Below, in pieces: positions 1 through 11,452 of a stretch of DNA of 64,000 nucleotides. Below the pieces are notes generated by a model. That model had not been told where the DNA came from. It saw nothing but the letters and a program-made list of their open reading frames with translations, and ran no database searches. Source of the stretch: Chrysopilus asiliformis (lineage: Eukaryota; Arthropoda; Insecta; Diptera; Rhagionidae); assembly GCA_964034945.1 (NCBI GenBank), contig OZ035960.1, positions 66,867,936-66,931,935 on the forward strand. The letters are read 5' to 3'. Numbering within the stretch: position 1 is the first letter of the stretch; each line of letters starts with the position of its first letter. Position numbers and translations under genes: made by a program.

Positions 1-498
1 GGCTAAAGTTTACTTTAGGGGCGCGGTTGACTAGGATCTTCATATTTTTTTCCTAGTTTTACGGGGTCAAATGGATTTAAAAAATAAAAAAAATTTAGTC
101 GCTTGGTCATAGGGGGGAGCCGGGAGCCCCCCAAAGTTTGTTCGCAAAAACTACAAACGGCTATGATTTGTTTGTTTTTTGACCGATTTTAAAACTGTAA
201 ACGCCAAAAGGTGTCTCTCAAAGAGTTCTTTCCAAAAAGTTTTTGTTTGCCCCCACCCAATACAAAATACGCCTACGGCACTGAAAACAAAAAAATTCTC
301 TAAAATGTATTTTTTTGGACTCCGGAGCTCTCAAAATGCATTTTGAGCCACTTTTGTATTTTTGGGGTCAGTGACCCCCCAAACCCCCACCCTCTGAAAT
401 GCGTTAATTTGACATTCAGAAGTCATACAAAGTATTTCTTTGGATTTAGGAACTCATAAAAAGCCGTGTTGGATCATTTATATATAATGTAGGTCCCG
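1..498 (+). repeat. Arm of a foldback-type DNA transposon (family FB1), copy 1
   Basis: A block of about 490 bases beginning GGCTAAAGTTTACTTTAGG. The same block recurs at 2994-3490, in part at 5200-5585, and inverted at 3491-3735 and 5588-6088. At the window edge only one arm is present and it runs into G-rich simple repeat at its inner end, just where the other copies switch to the inverted arm. No coding potential is seen. The family assignment rests on the flanked copy at 2994-3735. Confidence 0.7.
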
Positions 499-511
499 GT
501 GCTCCGACTAC

Positions 512-690
512 GGGGGAGGGGGAGGGGGGAGGGGGAGGGGGAGGGGGGAGGGGGAGGGGGAGGGGGGTGGGGGAGGGTGGAGGGGGGAGGGGGAGGGGGA
601 AGGGGGAGTTGTGGAGGGGTGGGGGAGGGGGAAGGGGGAGTTGTGGAGGGGAGGGGAGGGGGAAGGGGGAGTTTGGGAGGGTAGGGGGGA
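512..690 (+). repeat. G-rich microsatellite, (GGGGGA)n-like
   Basis: Irregular repeats of GGGGGA and GGGGAGG run for about 180 bases, all purine on the + strand. The reading frames across it (Gly/Arg/Glu-rich on +, Pro/Ser-rich on -) are artefacts of the repeat. The strand asymmetry could favour G-quadruplex or triplex structure. Confidence 0.9.
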
Positions 691-711
691 TAAATTAATG
701 ATGTTTCGTCT

Positions 712-948
<237 letters not shown>

Positions 949-949
949 A

Positions 950-1037
950 ACAATTTATCGTAAGGAATATTATTTTTACAAATTCGGGCGCCCGGGCGCC
1001 CGAATTTGTAAAAATAATATTCCTTACGATAAATTGT
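950..1037. repeat. 88-base perfect palindrome with a GC core
   Basis: Two 44-base arms are perfect reverse complements with no spacer, centred between 993 and 994. The centre is an 18-base self-complementary GC block (CGGGCGCCCGGGCGCCCG) set in very AT-rich arms. The outer part of each arm contains the ACGATAAATTGT unit that continues as a tandem array to the right. Confidence 0.9.
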
Positions 1038-1221
1038 CTTACGATAAATTGTTCTTACGATAAATTGTCTTACGATAAATTGTTCTTACGATAAATTGTC
1101 TTACGATAAATTGTTCTTACGATAAATTGTTCTTACGATAAATTGTTCTTACGATAAATTGTTTTACGATAAATTGTTCACGATAAATTGTTTTACGATA
1201 AATTGTTCACGATAAATTGTC
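1023..1221 (+). repeat. Short tandem repeat, unit TTACGATAAATTGTTC
   Basis: About 13 copies of a 14-17 base unit whose core is ACGATAAATTGT. Copies alternate between linkers TCTT, TTCTT, TTTT and TTCAC. It begins inside the palindrome and ends at the Harbinger-unrelated inverted block that follows. No coding content. Confidence 0.9.
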
Positions 1222-2993
1222 CGCGAATCCATTTTCAGACCGAAAAAATTCGCTTCCGGTCAGGAGAAATCGACCGCTATTTACAAAAAGTGGAAAATCT
1301 TGCGATTGGCAATTTTTCTCGGAAATCGATGAAACGATATATTTTTTTAAGAAATAAATTTTTTGGACGTACAAAAAAGAATTGTAATGATTTTCAAATA
1401 TAGTTCCCATGCTGCCATTATGGAGGTGACTTTAGAAATTCCCCTCTTGACAACTACTTGACACCTAAAGAAATTCCCGCCAAAATGAAAATAAATTAAA
1501 TTTGCAATATTCCAAATTTTGAAAGCAGGAAAATGCTTCGTTTTTATGCGTATCTATTTTGCAGGTATTTACTCGTAAAACAAGTAAAAGATCTATGAAG
1601 AAAACAGCCTGGGAACGACGAAAATCAGCGAAAATCTGACGGTGGCCACAAAAGGAGAAATTTCATTTTTCATTTTCCTGTTTTCTTCCCATTTACTGGA
1701 TAAAATTATATAATAATTAGCATTTACAAAGCGATTTTGCATTTTCTAATCAAATCATACAATTTGAAATAAAAATCTTTCGAAAAACTATAAAAACTTA
1801 TTGAATGAAATCAAGTTTACATTCGAGGTCCATTTGCTTGTTTTCTCCCGTGAAAATTTCTTCGATTTTTTGAACAAAATTTTTTTTATTTTCCAAACGA
1901 CTTTAGCTAGAGATCTGAAATTTTGCACAAATGCAAGTAACGTAAAGAGAAAGAATTGGTAAAACAATGGGGAAAATCGGATAACTCCTTTCCCCCTTCC
2001 CGCTGAAAATTGAAGTTTTTGGCAATTTTATCGAAAACGGTTTACCACATCAAAAAAGTTTCAAAAAAAAGGGTTGAGAATACAATTTTACATAATTCAC
2101 CCATATATCATAAATTCAACCGACCGACATTTATGATGTTTCATGTCGCTCAAAGATTTTCGATTTTCTTCGGAGAATTTTTCTATTGCAGATTTACCTG
2201 AAATCAATTTTTTTCAAAAATTCATATCTTTTGACCTGTTCATCGTAGATACACACTATTTACAGCAAAATGTAGGAAAATTGTCTGAAATTTTCAAAAA
2301 AAAGTATCGTGAGAAAAAAATTTCATGCAAATTTTTTCACGGCGAGGAATAGATTCGGTAAATTCGAGAGAACTCCATTTTTGGTTACTTGTTTTAATGC
2401 AAATTTTTACTATTAGATGCTAAATACAATTCTCTACAACTTTTTTGAAGACATAAAGGTGGTATTTCAAACAGTTTTCGTGTTATGAACCGAAAACTAA
2501 CCCGTAGTGGCAGAAATTTAATTGAAAAATTAAAAAAGGGGAGAAAGAGTGGTCAGATTGAATTTTGACATATGGCCGAATTATGTAGAATTGTATTCTA
2601 AACACTTTTTTCTTTGAAACTTTTTGATGTGGTAAACCGTTTTCGAGAAAATCGCCAAAAACTTCAATTTTCAGCGGGAAGGGGGAAAGGAGTTATCCGA
2701 TTTTCCCCATTTTTTTTACCAATTCTTTACGTTACTTGTATTTGTGCAAAATTTCAGATCTCTAGCTAAAGTCGTTTGGAAAATCAAAAAATTTTGTTGA
2801 AAAAATCGAAGAAATTTTCACAGAAGAAAACAAGCAAATGGACCTCGAATGTAAACTTGATTTCATTCAATAAGTTTTTATAGTTTTTCGAAAGATTTTT
2901 ATTTCAAATTGTGGGATTTGATTAGAAAATGCAAAATCGCTTTGTAAATGCTAATTATTATGTAATTTTATCCAGTAAATGGGAAGAAAACAG
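1222..2993. repeat. Large inverted-repeat block (host of FB1 copy 2)
   Basis: Bases 1222-1678 are the reverse complement of about 3744-4205. Bases 1678-2062 and 2618-2993 are inverted copies of each other with a spacer of about 555 bases. Together this forms a nested foldback. Shared landmarks are AAACAAGCAAATGGACCTCG and GGTAAACCGTTTTCGA near the inner ends of the arms. Short frames here (1188-1403, 2010-2201, 2143-2352) resemble no protein and follow the repeat, so they are not called as genes. Confidence 0.75.
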
Positions 2994-3735
2994 GGCTAAA
3001 GTTTACTTTAGGGGCGCGGTTGACTAGGATCTTCATATTTTTTTCCTAGTTTTACGGGGTCAAATGGATTTAAAAAATAAAAAAAATTTAGTCGCTTGGT
3101 CATAGGGGGGAGCCGGGAGCCCCCCAAAGTTTGTTCGCAAAAACTACAAACGGCTATGATTTGTTTGTTTTTTGACCGATTTTAAAACTGTAAACGCCAA
3201 AAGGTGTCTCTCAAAGAGTTCTTTCCAAAAAGTTTTTGTTTGCCCCCACCCAATACAAAATACGCCTACGGCACTGAAAACAAAAAAATTCTCTAAAATG
3301 TATTTTTTTGGACTCCGGAGCTCTCAAAATGCATTTTGAGCCACTTTTGTATTTTTGGGGTCAGTGACCCCCCTAACCCCCACCCTCTGAAATGCGTTAA
3401 TTTGACATTCAGAAGTCATACAAGGTATTTCTTTGGATTTAGGAACTCATAAAAAGCCGTGTTGGATCATTTATATATAATGTAGGTCCCAAAAACTTTT
3501 TGGAAAGAACTCTTTGAGGGACACCTTTTGGCGTTTACAGGTTTAAAATCGGTCAAAAAACAAACAAATCATAGCCGTTTGTAGTTTTTGCGAACAAACT
3601 TTGGGGGGCTCCCGGCTCTCCCCTATGGCCGAGCGACTAAATTTTTTTTTATTTTTTAAATCCATTTGACCCCATAAAGCTAAGAAAAAAATATGAAAAT
3701 CCTAGTCAACCGCGCCCCTAAAGTAAAATTTCGCC
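2994..3735. mobile_element. FB1 foldback element, copy 2, with 8-base TSD
   Basis: The left end reads GGCTAAAGTTTACTTTAGG and the right end is its near-exact complement ending ATTTCGCC. It is flanked by GAAAACAG at 2986-2993 and again at 3736-3743. The pre-insertion site can be seen because the inverted sister sequence near 1690 is uninterrupted. The left arm is about 490 bases but the right arm only about 245, so half of it is deleted. It is noncoding. An 8-base duplication with GGC...GCC ends suits Merlin- or hAT-like transposition; the superfamily is not established. Confidence 0.8.
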
Positions 3736-3743
3736 GAAAACAG

Positions 3744-5199
3744 GACAATGAAAAATGAAATTTCTCCTTTTGTGGCCACCGTCAGATTTTCGCTGATTTT
3801 CGTCGTTCCCAGGCTGTTTTCTTCATAGATCTTTTACCTGTTTTACGAGTAAATACCTGCAAAATAGATACGCATAAAAACGAAGCATTTTCCTGCTTTC
3901 AAAATTTGGAATATTGCAAATTTAATTTATTTTCATTTTGGCGGGCATTTCTTTAGGTCTCAAGTAGTTGTCAAGAGGGGAATTTCTAAAGTCACCTCCA
4001 TAATGGCAGCATGGGAACTATATTTGAAAATCATTACAATTCTTTTTTGTACGTCCAAAAAATTTATTTCTTAAAAAATATATCGTTACATCGATTTCCG
4101 AGAAAATTGCCAATCGCAAGATTTTCCACTTTTTGTAAAATGCGCGCTGGCACCTTTAGCGGTCGATTTCTCCTGACCGGAAGCGAATTTTTTCGGTCTG
4201 AAAATGGTTTTGGAAATGGGGAACGCTTACCTCGAATGGCATTTCTCCTTGAGGTGGGAAAATTTTCCATTTTCGAGAAAAGTGGCTTTGAAAATTTCTT
4301 GTAATTTTCCGTTTTTTTTTTCACATAGCCAACACTTTTCTCAAATTCTCAGTTCGTACGGGTCTGGGCTACTTGCGAAATACAGCAAAAGAAAGGGCAT
4401 GAGGAGGGCTAAAACATATAAAAAAATTGAGGTCGGAAGTTTTCCCATTTTCGGGAAAAATCATTTTGAGCCCTCTTAAATATCGCTTATTTTCGAGGGT
4501 TCAAACTTTTGCCCATATCTCAGTTCGTGAGAGGCCGAGCAATTTACAAAACCCAAGGAATTAACCGGCAGGAGAAGGGCTACAACATAGTAAAAAATTA
4601 AGTTTGTACTATGTTTTGTTCTGCGGGTGTATACTTATCGATAACTTTTTTAGTTCCGATTCGTAATATTTTTCATTTTGGTCGCTAGCTGCGGCGCGCA
4701 GAACGAAGCGCCGAACATTGGAATTAACTGACAACAGCGGCGAGCATCGGAACTAAAAAACTTAGTGCTAACTAGTTAATGCTAACTTCACGGCAGTATG
4801 CTAATGGTATGTGTGTAAATACATTCTCATTATATTAAATTTGTTATATAGAACTACTTGACTGAATTTTACCACTTTACGTTAATTGGGCTGAGTTGGT
4901 TTATAATGATCTAGACGTGAACTCATCGGTAGAAAAATTTTACAAAATTTTGTTCGAAGCAATTTCTCTGCATGTTCCACTAGTTGGAGTTAGGAGAAAA
5001 CGTGGATACTCTGCTCCTTGCTGGTACGATCCACACATTCGTGAGTTGCGTAATCGTCGCAATTCGGCTTGATATATTTAAGAGTTCTAATCTTGACAGT
5101 GACTATGAGGTCTACTCAGACCTCCGTAAATTATACAATACTTATTCCAATATTTTATATTCTGAGTATCTTGACAAAATGAAGACTAATATAAAAAAA
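3744..5199 (+). repeat. Duplicated 1.45-kb segment, copy 1
   Basis: Nearly identical to 6097-7546, differing by a few bases and a 6-base indel near 3925. Both copies follow an inverted FB1 arm. Contents in order: the sequence inverted at 1222-1678; an AT-rich stretch; a small inverted repeat (4640-4765, arms TTTTTTAGTTCCGAT) around a GC-rich core; and the 5 prime end of a truncated non-LTR retrotransposon. No gene of its own is recognised; the 97-residue frame at 4011-4304 is shared by both copies but resembles nothing. Confidence 0.85.
4862..5199 (+). pseudogene. Non-LTR retrotransposon fragment, linker before RT (copy 1)
   Basis: Translates, with one frame change near 5070, to the region joining endonuclease and reverse transcriptase in Jockey/CR1-type elements; recognisable phrases are AISLHVPLVG, IRELRNRRN and SDYEVYSDLRKLYNTY. 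It is the same sequence as the start of the longer copy at 7207 and is cut off at 5199, where a partial FB1 arm begins after a run of A residues. Confidence 0.7.
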
Positions 5200-6088
5200 A
5201 CCGATTTTAAAACTGTAAACGCCAAAAGGTGTCTCTCAAAGAGTTCTTTCCAAAAAGTTTTTGTTTGCCCCCACCCAATACAAAATACGCCTACGGCACT
5301 GAAAACAAAAAAATTCTCTAAAATGTATTTTTTTGGACTCCGGAGCTCTCAAAATGCATTTTGAGCCACTTTTGTATTTTTGGGGTCAGTGACCCCCCAA
5401 ACCCCCACCCTCTGAAATGCGTTAATTTGACATTCAGAAGTCATACAAAGTATTTCTTTGGATTTAGGAACTCATAAAAAGCCGTGTTGGATCATTTATA
5501 TATAATGTAGGTCCCGGTGCTCCGACTACCACCCCATCGCCGCCCGCCGGCCCCTCCCCCCCCCCCCTTAGGGGTGGTAGTCGGAGCACCGGGACCTACA
5601 TTATATATAAATGATCCAACACGGCTTTTTATGAGTTCCTAAATCCAAAGAAATACCTTGTATGACTTCTGAATGTCAAATTAACGCATTTCAGAGGGTG
5701 GGGGTTAGGGGGGTCACTGACCCCAAAAATACAAAAGTGGCTCAAAATGCATTTTGAGAGCTCCGGAGTCCAAAAAAATACATTTTAGAGAATTTTTTTG
5801 TTTTCAGTGCCGTAGGCGTATTTTGTATTGGGTGGGGGCAAACAAAAACTTTTTGGAAAGAACTCTTTGAGGGACACCTTTTGGCGTTTACAGGTTTAAA
5901 ATCGGTCAAAAAACAAACAAATCATAGCCGTTTGTAGTTTTTGCGAACAAACTTTGGGGGGCTCCCGGCTCTCCCCTATGGCCGAGCGACTAATTTTTTT
6001 TTTATTTTTTAAATCCATTTGACCCCATAAAGCTAAGAAAGAAATATGAAAATCCTAGTCAACCGCGCCCCTAAAGTAAAATTTCGCC
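5200..6088. mobile_element. FB1 foldback element, copy 3, left arm truncated
   Basis: A left arm lacking its outer ~175 bases (5200-5520) meets a full inverted arm (5588-6088). The two are joined by a GC-rich loop in which GGTGCTCCGACTACCACC is mirrored by GGTGGTAGTCGGAGCACC, so the element is a nearly perfect hairpin at its centre. The right end ATTTCGCC is followed by GAAAACAG, as in copy 2. The left boundary is a junction with retrotransposon sequence and shows no matching duplication, so it arose by rearrangement and not by simple insertion. Confidence 0.75.
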
Positions 6089-6096
6089 GAAAACAG

Positions 6097-7546
6097 GACA
6101 ATGAAAAATGAAATTTCTCCTTTTGTGGCCACCGTCAGATTTTCGCTGATTTTCGTCGTTCCCAGGCTGTTTTCTTCATAGATCTTTTACTTGTTTTACG
6201 AGTAAATACCTGCAAAATAGATACGCATAAAAACGAAGCATTTTCCTGCTTTCAAAATTTGGAATATTGCAAATTTATTTTCATTTTGGCGGGCATTTCT
6301 TTAGGTCTCAAGTAGTTGTCAAGAGGGGAATTTCTAAAGTCACCTCCATAATGGCAGCATGGGAACTATATTTGAAAATCATTACAATTCTTTTTTGTAC
6401 GTCCAAAAAATTTATTTCTTAAAAAATATATCGTTACATCGATTTCCGAGAAAATTGCCAATCGCAAGATTTTCCACTTTTTGTAAAATGCGCGCTGGCA
6501 CCTTTAGCGGTCGATTTCTCCTGACCGGAAGCGAATTTTTTCGGTCTGAAAATGGTTTTGGAAATGGGGAACGCTTACCTCGAATGGCATTTCTCCTTGA
6601 GGTGGGAAAATTTTCCATTTTCGAGAAAAGTGGCTTTGAAAATTTCTTGTAATTTTCCGTTTTTTTTTCACATAGCCAACACTTTTCTCAAATTCTCAGT
6701 TCGTACGGGTCTGGGCTACTTGCGAAATACAGCAAAAGAAAGGGCATGAGGAGGGCTAAAACATATAAAAAAATTGAGGTCGGAAGTTTTCCCATTTTCG
6801 GGAAAAATCATTTTGAGCCCTCTTAAATATCGCTTATTTTCGAGGGTTCAAACTTTTGCCCATATCTCAGTTCGTGAGAGGCCGAGCAATTTACAAAACC
6901 CAAGGAATTAACCGGCAGGAGAAGGGCTACAACATAGTAAAAAATTAAGTTTGTACTATGTTTTGTTCTGCGGGTGTATACTTATCGATAACTTTTTTAG
7001 TTCCGATTCGTAATATTTTTCATTTTGGTCGCTAGCTGCGGCGCGCAGAACGAAGCGCCGAACATTGGAATTAACTGACAACAGCGGCGAGCATCGGAAC
7101 TAAAAAACTTAGTGCTAACTAGTTAATGCTAACTTCACGGCAGTATGCTAATGGTATGTGTGTAAATACATTCTCATTATATTAAATTTGTTATATAGAA
7201 CTACTTGACTGAATTTTACCACTTTACGTTAATTGGGCTGAGTTGGTTTATAATGATCTAGACGTGAACTCATCGGTAGAAAAATTTTACAAAATTTTGT
7301 TCGAAGCAATTTCTCTGCATGTTCCACTAGTTGGAGTTAGGAGAAAACGTGGATACTCTGCTCCTTGCTGGTACGATCCACACATTCGTGAGTTGCGTAA
7401 TCGTCGCAATTCGGCTTGATATATTTAAGAGTTCTAATCTTGACAGTGACTATGAGGTCTACTCAGACCTCCGTAAATTATACAATACTTATTCCAATAT
7501 TTTATATTCTGAGTATCTTGACAAAATGAAGACTAATATAAAAAAA
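6097..7546 (+). repeat. Duplicated 1.45-kb segment, copy 2
   Basis: Second copy of 3744-5199 in the same orientation, again preceded by an inverted FB1 arm. Unlike copy 1 it continues uninterrupted into the rest of the non-LTR element, so this copy carries the original junction and copy 1 is the duplicated, truncated one. Confidence 0.85.
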
Positions 7547-9508
7547 AAACCTAACGAATTTTGGAACTTCATAAAGAGCAAGCGTAAGAGTAACCTAAAT
7601 GTATCTTGTGTAACTTATAACGGTTCATCTAGCGTTAACCCATCTGGGATATCTAATATGTTTAAAGATTTTTTCAGTAGTGTTTTTACTACTAATACCT
7701 TTAATATAGATTATAGCTATTTTAATTACTTGACTGGTACTTCGAGTACTCACATTGGTAGTTTTAAGATCAGTACTTTAGATATCTCAGATTGTTTATG
7801 TGGATTAGATGAAGACTTTTCTGCCAGTCCTGATGGTATTCCTCCTGGCTTTCTTGTCAAGTGTTGTTCATCCCTTGTCGAACCATTAACTTATTTATTC
7901 AATTTGTCACTAACGTCCAGTGTTTTTCCGTCATTGTGGAAATTTTACTTTGTGTCTCCTGTTCACAAAAAAGGCAACAAAACTCGAGTTGAGAACTACC
8001 GACCGATTGCAAAACTAGCACCCATTCCAAAAGTATTTGAATCTATCGTTGGAAAATTCGTGGCATTCCAATGTAAGTCCATATTATCTGACAAACAGCA
8101 TGGCTTCGTGAAGGGTAGGCCAACTACCACCTTGTTGAATTTACACATTTTACCATTAATTCAATGGAATCGGGCTCACAGGTTGACTGTATTTATACAG
8201 ACTTCAGCAAGGCTTTTGACAAACTTTCTCATGAGGTGCTATTATTTAAATTAGAAAGATTAGGCTTTTCAAATGACTTGTGTAGTTGGATAGCGTCTTA
8301 TCTTAGCCAAAGGTCTAAAGGGTGAAATACTCTAATGTCTTTTCTGAGACAGCTTATGCTCTCTCAGGTGTTCCCCAAGGTAGCCACTTAGGTCCACTTT
8401 GTTCATTATTTTTGTAAATGACCTATTTTCTATTATTCAAAACATTCACGTGCTAGGTTATGCTGATGACCTAAAGTTTTACTCCTCTATCACTGGTCCT
8501 CAAGATAATTTAGTCCTTCAAGAAGAACTAAACAAGATGTTTGTTTGGTGCACTAATAACGGTTTAAAGTTGAACAGTGCTAAATGTGTAGCCATCACTT
8601 TTAGTCGCAAAAAGAAAAATATTGATATTTACGACTTTTTCTTAACGAATCTCCATTGTGTAGATCCAGTTATGTTAATGATCTTGGAATTCTTCTTGAC
8701 ACCAATTTAGATTTTCATTTGCACATTAACAACATTATAAATCGTGCTAATGCATTGCTTGGCTTTGTGAAGCGTTGGTCAAAGGAGTTGCCAGATCCTT
8801 TTGTGTTAAAAACTTTGTATTGTTCATTTGTGCGTCCAGTATTAGAATACGCTAGTGTTGTGTGGATGCCCGCTTATGAAGTTCACGCTATAAGATTAGA
8901 ATCCATTCAAAAACGTTTCTTAAGGTTTGCTCTAAAGCATCTGCCGTGGAACGATAGCCAATTACTGCCACCTTATGATAAAAGGTTAAAACTGTTAAAC
9001 TTGCCACAGCTACGAATGAGGCGTGAAGTATTCGCTGTTTTGTTTCTTTTTAAATTATTGTCAGGAGAGATTAACTCTCCGATGCTATTGAGCAAGTTAA
9101 ATATTATCTTTAATTCAAGAACTAGACATAGAAATGCTCTCTTTTATATAGACGTTCACAGAACAAATTACGGACGTTCTGAACCAGTTTCTGCCATGTC
9201 TAAAATTTTCAATAAATCTTTTAAAAATATCGATTTTCATAAAAATATAAGGAGTATCAAGAGATTGTTATATAATAATTTATGAATTAATAATTAATTA
9301 TGTAAGAATTTTAAACACTTTACAATAAGTTTTAAGTTTTTTTTTTAGATTGTTAATTAACAGCCATACATAATTTGTAAAATTTTGTACCTAATTCAGA
9401 TGGTGCTCCGCACCTGTTGAAATTAAAAAAAAATCATTGTTATTAAGTTTGTACTGAATTTATACTTAATACTATAGCATCAATAAATAATTGAATTGAA
9501 TTGAATTT
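7207..9508 (+). pseudogene. Non-LTR retrotransposon, Jockey/CR1-like reverse transcriptase, decayed
   Basis: A 5 prime-truncated non-LTR element. The order is endonuclease-RT linker (7207-7560), RT fingers and palm with SPDGIPPGFLVK, VHKKGNKTRVENYRPI and QHGFVKGRPTTT (to about 8160), the DFSKAFDKL block, GVPQGS, the catalytic YADDLKFYS box (8458-8485), then the thumb and C-terminal domain with VRPVLEYASVVW and a stop at 9285. At least four frameshifts (about 7410, 8155, 8330-8395 and 8660) mean no protein is made. A 3 prime tail of about 200 noncoding bases ends in a short TTGAA repeat (9490-9508), as in elements that end in a simple repeat and not poly(A). The exact clade is uncertain. Confidence 0.85.
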
Positions 9509-10935
9509 ATAAGTTGCAAGTGTAATAAGTAACCCAAAAATTCTCGATTTGACAGCCGCAAATGTGAGAGAAGTGGACAACGAAAAGTATCGCGAAAAAC
9601 TTTAGATAGTGTTTTTAATAATTGACCAAAGACAATGAATTCCGCAGTATCCGTTTATTATTACTTTAGGAGGAATCAAATGCGAATAATGAGGTGAAAT
9701 CTACGGGACGCGTCAGATCCTTTTGCGATACTCGAAGAAAGGTAAAAAAGCGTAAATTATGTATGTTTAAAAACTTTAAATTTATGTGTTTGTGAGGTTT
9801 ATAGAAATAAATGGGCTTCCACGCAGGCACTAGCAGTGGAAATCATTGAAATGTTGACTATGCCTAATCAAATTTTAATATCGCCTGCTCTTGATGTTTT
9901 GTATGCGCTAAACTTCTACGCAAACGCACTGTTTTCACCACCTCATAAAGCAAGTGACATCCCTTGGAAATGTCGATAAAAACGTTGGAAATGTGGAATA
10001 GATTTCCAGACGTCAAACCATTAGTGTTACCCGAGTGAAGGAAATCGCATTGGAAGTCAAACCTGCATTAGTGTGCTGTATCCGCCAACACAATTAAAAG
10101 AAAGTTGAATATGTGCACATAACTCGCTTGTCGATAATTATCGACAGTTCCCTCAGAATCCCTATACTGAACTTACTCCGAACACATATCGAACAGAAAA
10201 GTGTAAGTACAGAACTCATCTTTTCAGTCCTGGACTTACTCTCGCTTTTAGCTGGAGTAAACTTTTGACAGCTGATATTTGTCAGACATAACCTCTCTTT
10301 TACAGTGTTTGGAACACAAGAAAAATTTATAAAATGTATAATTATGAAAATTTATATGTTGAAAATCATTCTGGAGAATTGCGAGTATACCAAGTTGAGC
10401 GTAAGTTTACAAAACAGGTTTCATGAATTACATTTAATATATTAAATGAATTTTAAGATCCACCGCAAACGAGTAAGTCGTCTTCACTTAATTCATATTG
10501 ATCGAAATCATCAGAAATCAAATTAAACATGATTAGTTCCTTTGATATTCATTTTAAAAATGTTGTACACAAACGTAAAACTTAACCTCAACCTTGATAG
10601 TTCAAACGTGACTTACTCTGAACTTACTCCAAGTTGTTCGATAAAAACAAACTCAGAATAAGAAAATCCGCCATTTTGTGGAGTAAAGTGAAAATATTCG
10701 GAGTAAGTCTAGGACTCATATCGAACAGACCTAATATCTTACTGTGATTTTTAATTGCTTGTCAGTTGCAAGGAATTATTTTGTTGAATAAACAAGTTTT
10801 TTATTTAAAATTTTTTTTTTTAATCTTTCATCCACTTTTTGATCGTAGGTTATGTCATTTGTGTATGAGTATTTAGTGGAACACAATGACCTAAAACGAT
10901 AAGAAAATTTTATTTTTGTTTCAGAAATCATAAAG
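9509..10935. other. AT-rich stretch without a recognised gene
   Basis: No long frame. ACTTACTC/GAGTAAGT motifs and CATATCGAACAG recur at 10170-10260 and 10600-10725, suggesting an old interspersed repeat. A short frame at 10335-10398 ends at a good splice donor (GTAAGTTT) but cannot be tied to a gene. Confidence 0.5.
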
Positions 10936-11452
10936 CTAGAACCTGAATCGTATGTCGATGCGTCCGTCATGCGTGCATCACGATGACAGTTCGAGTAGAA
11001 TCAACGGGCTGCTATGAGTACTCCCGTAATAATACGTTTTCCGATGCGGCAACCGCATAGAGTAGGTCGAATTTCTACTTTTACATGCGGCAACGCACGG
11101 AAATGTCATTTCGCAAAAAAGTTTGTTTACGATTTAAGCAATTTAAGTATGGAATAAATTGAAAGTAATTGTTTCGACGATAAACTAATAGAAGAAGTGC
11201 AAAACAATGAATTAACTCCAGATTCGTTGCCGTACCCAACTGTCACCGCATCGAACTGTCAACCGGACGTACGCATGAGGACGCATCGACGTACGATTCA
11301 GGGGTCCGATCATGATCACCGACGCGTCTGCGTCTTTTCATCGACACACCCGAATCGACGCGACAGATTTTCGCAATCATGATTACCGACGCGGTATGTG
11401 TCGATTATTGCTTAAAGTTCAGTGGATTGCTTTGATTGTCACATCTGTCAAA

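Noticed and set aside
1023..1221. CRISPR-like or integron-like short repeats
   Set aside because: Units are directly adjacent with 2-5 base linkers, and the context is a eukaryotic nuclear genome.
4011..6652. 97-residue frame present twice
   Set aside because: It is repeated only because the segment is duplicated; composition follows the AT-rich repeat and no domain is seen.
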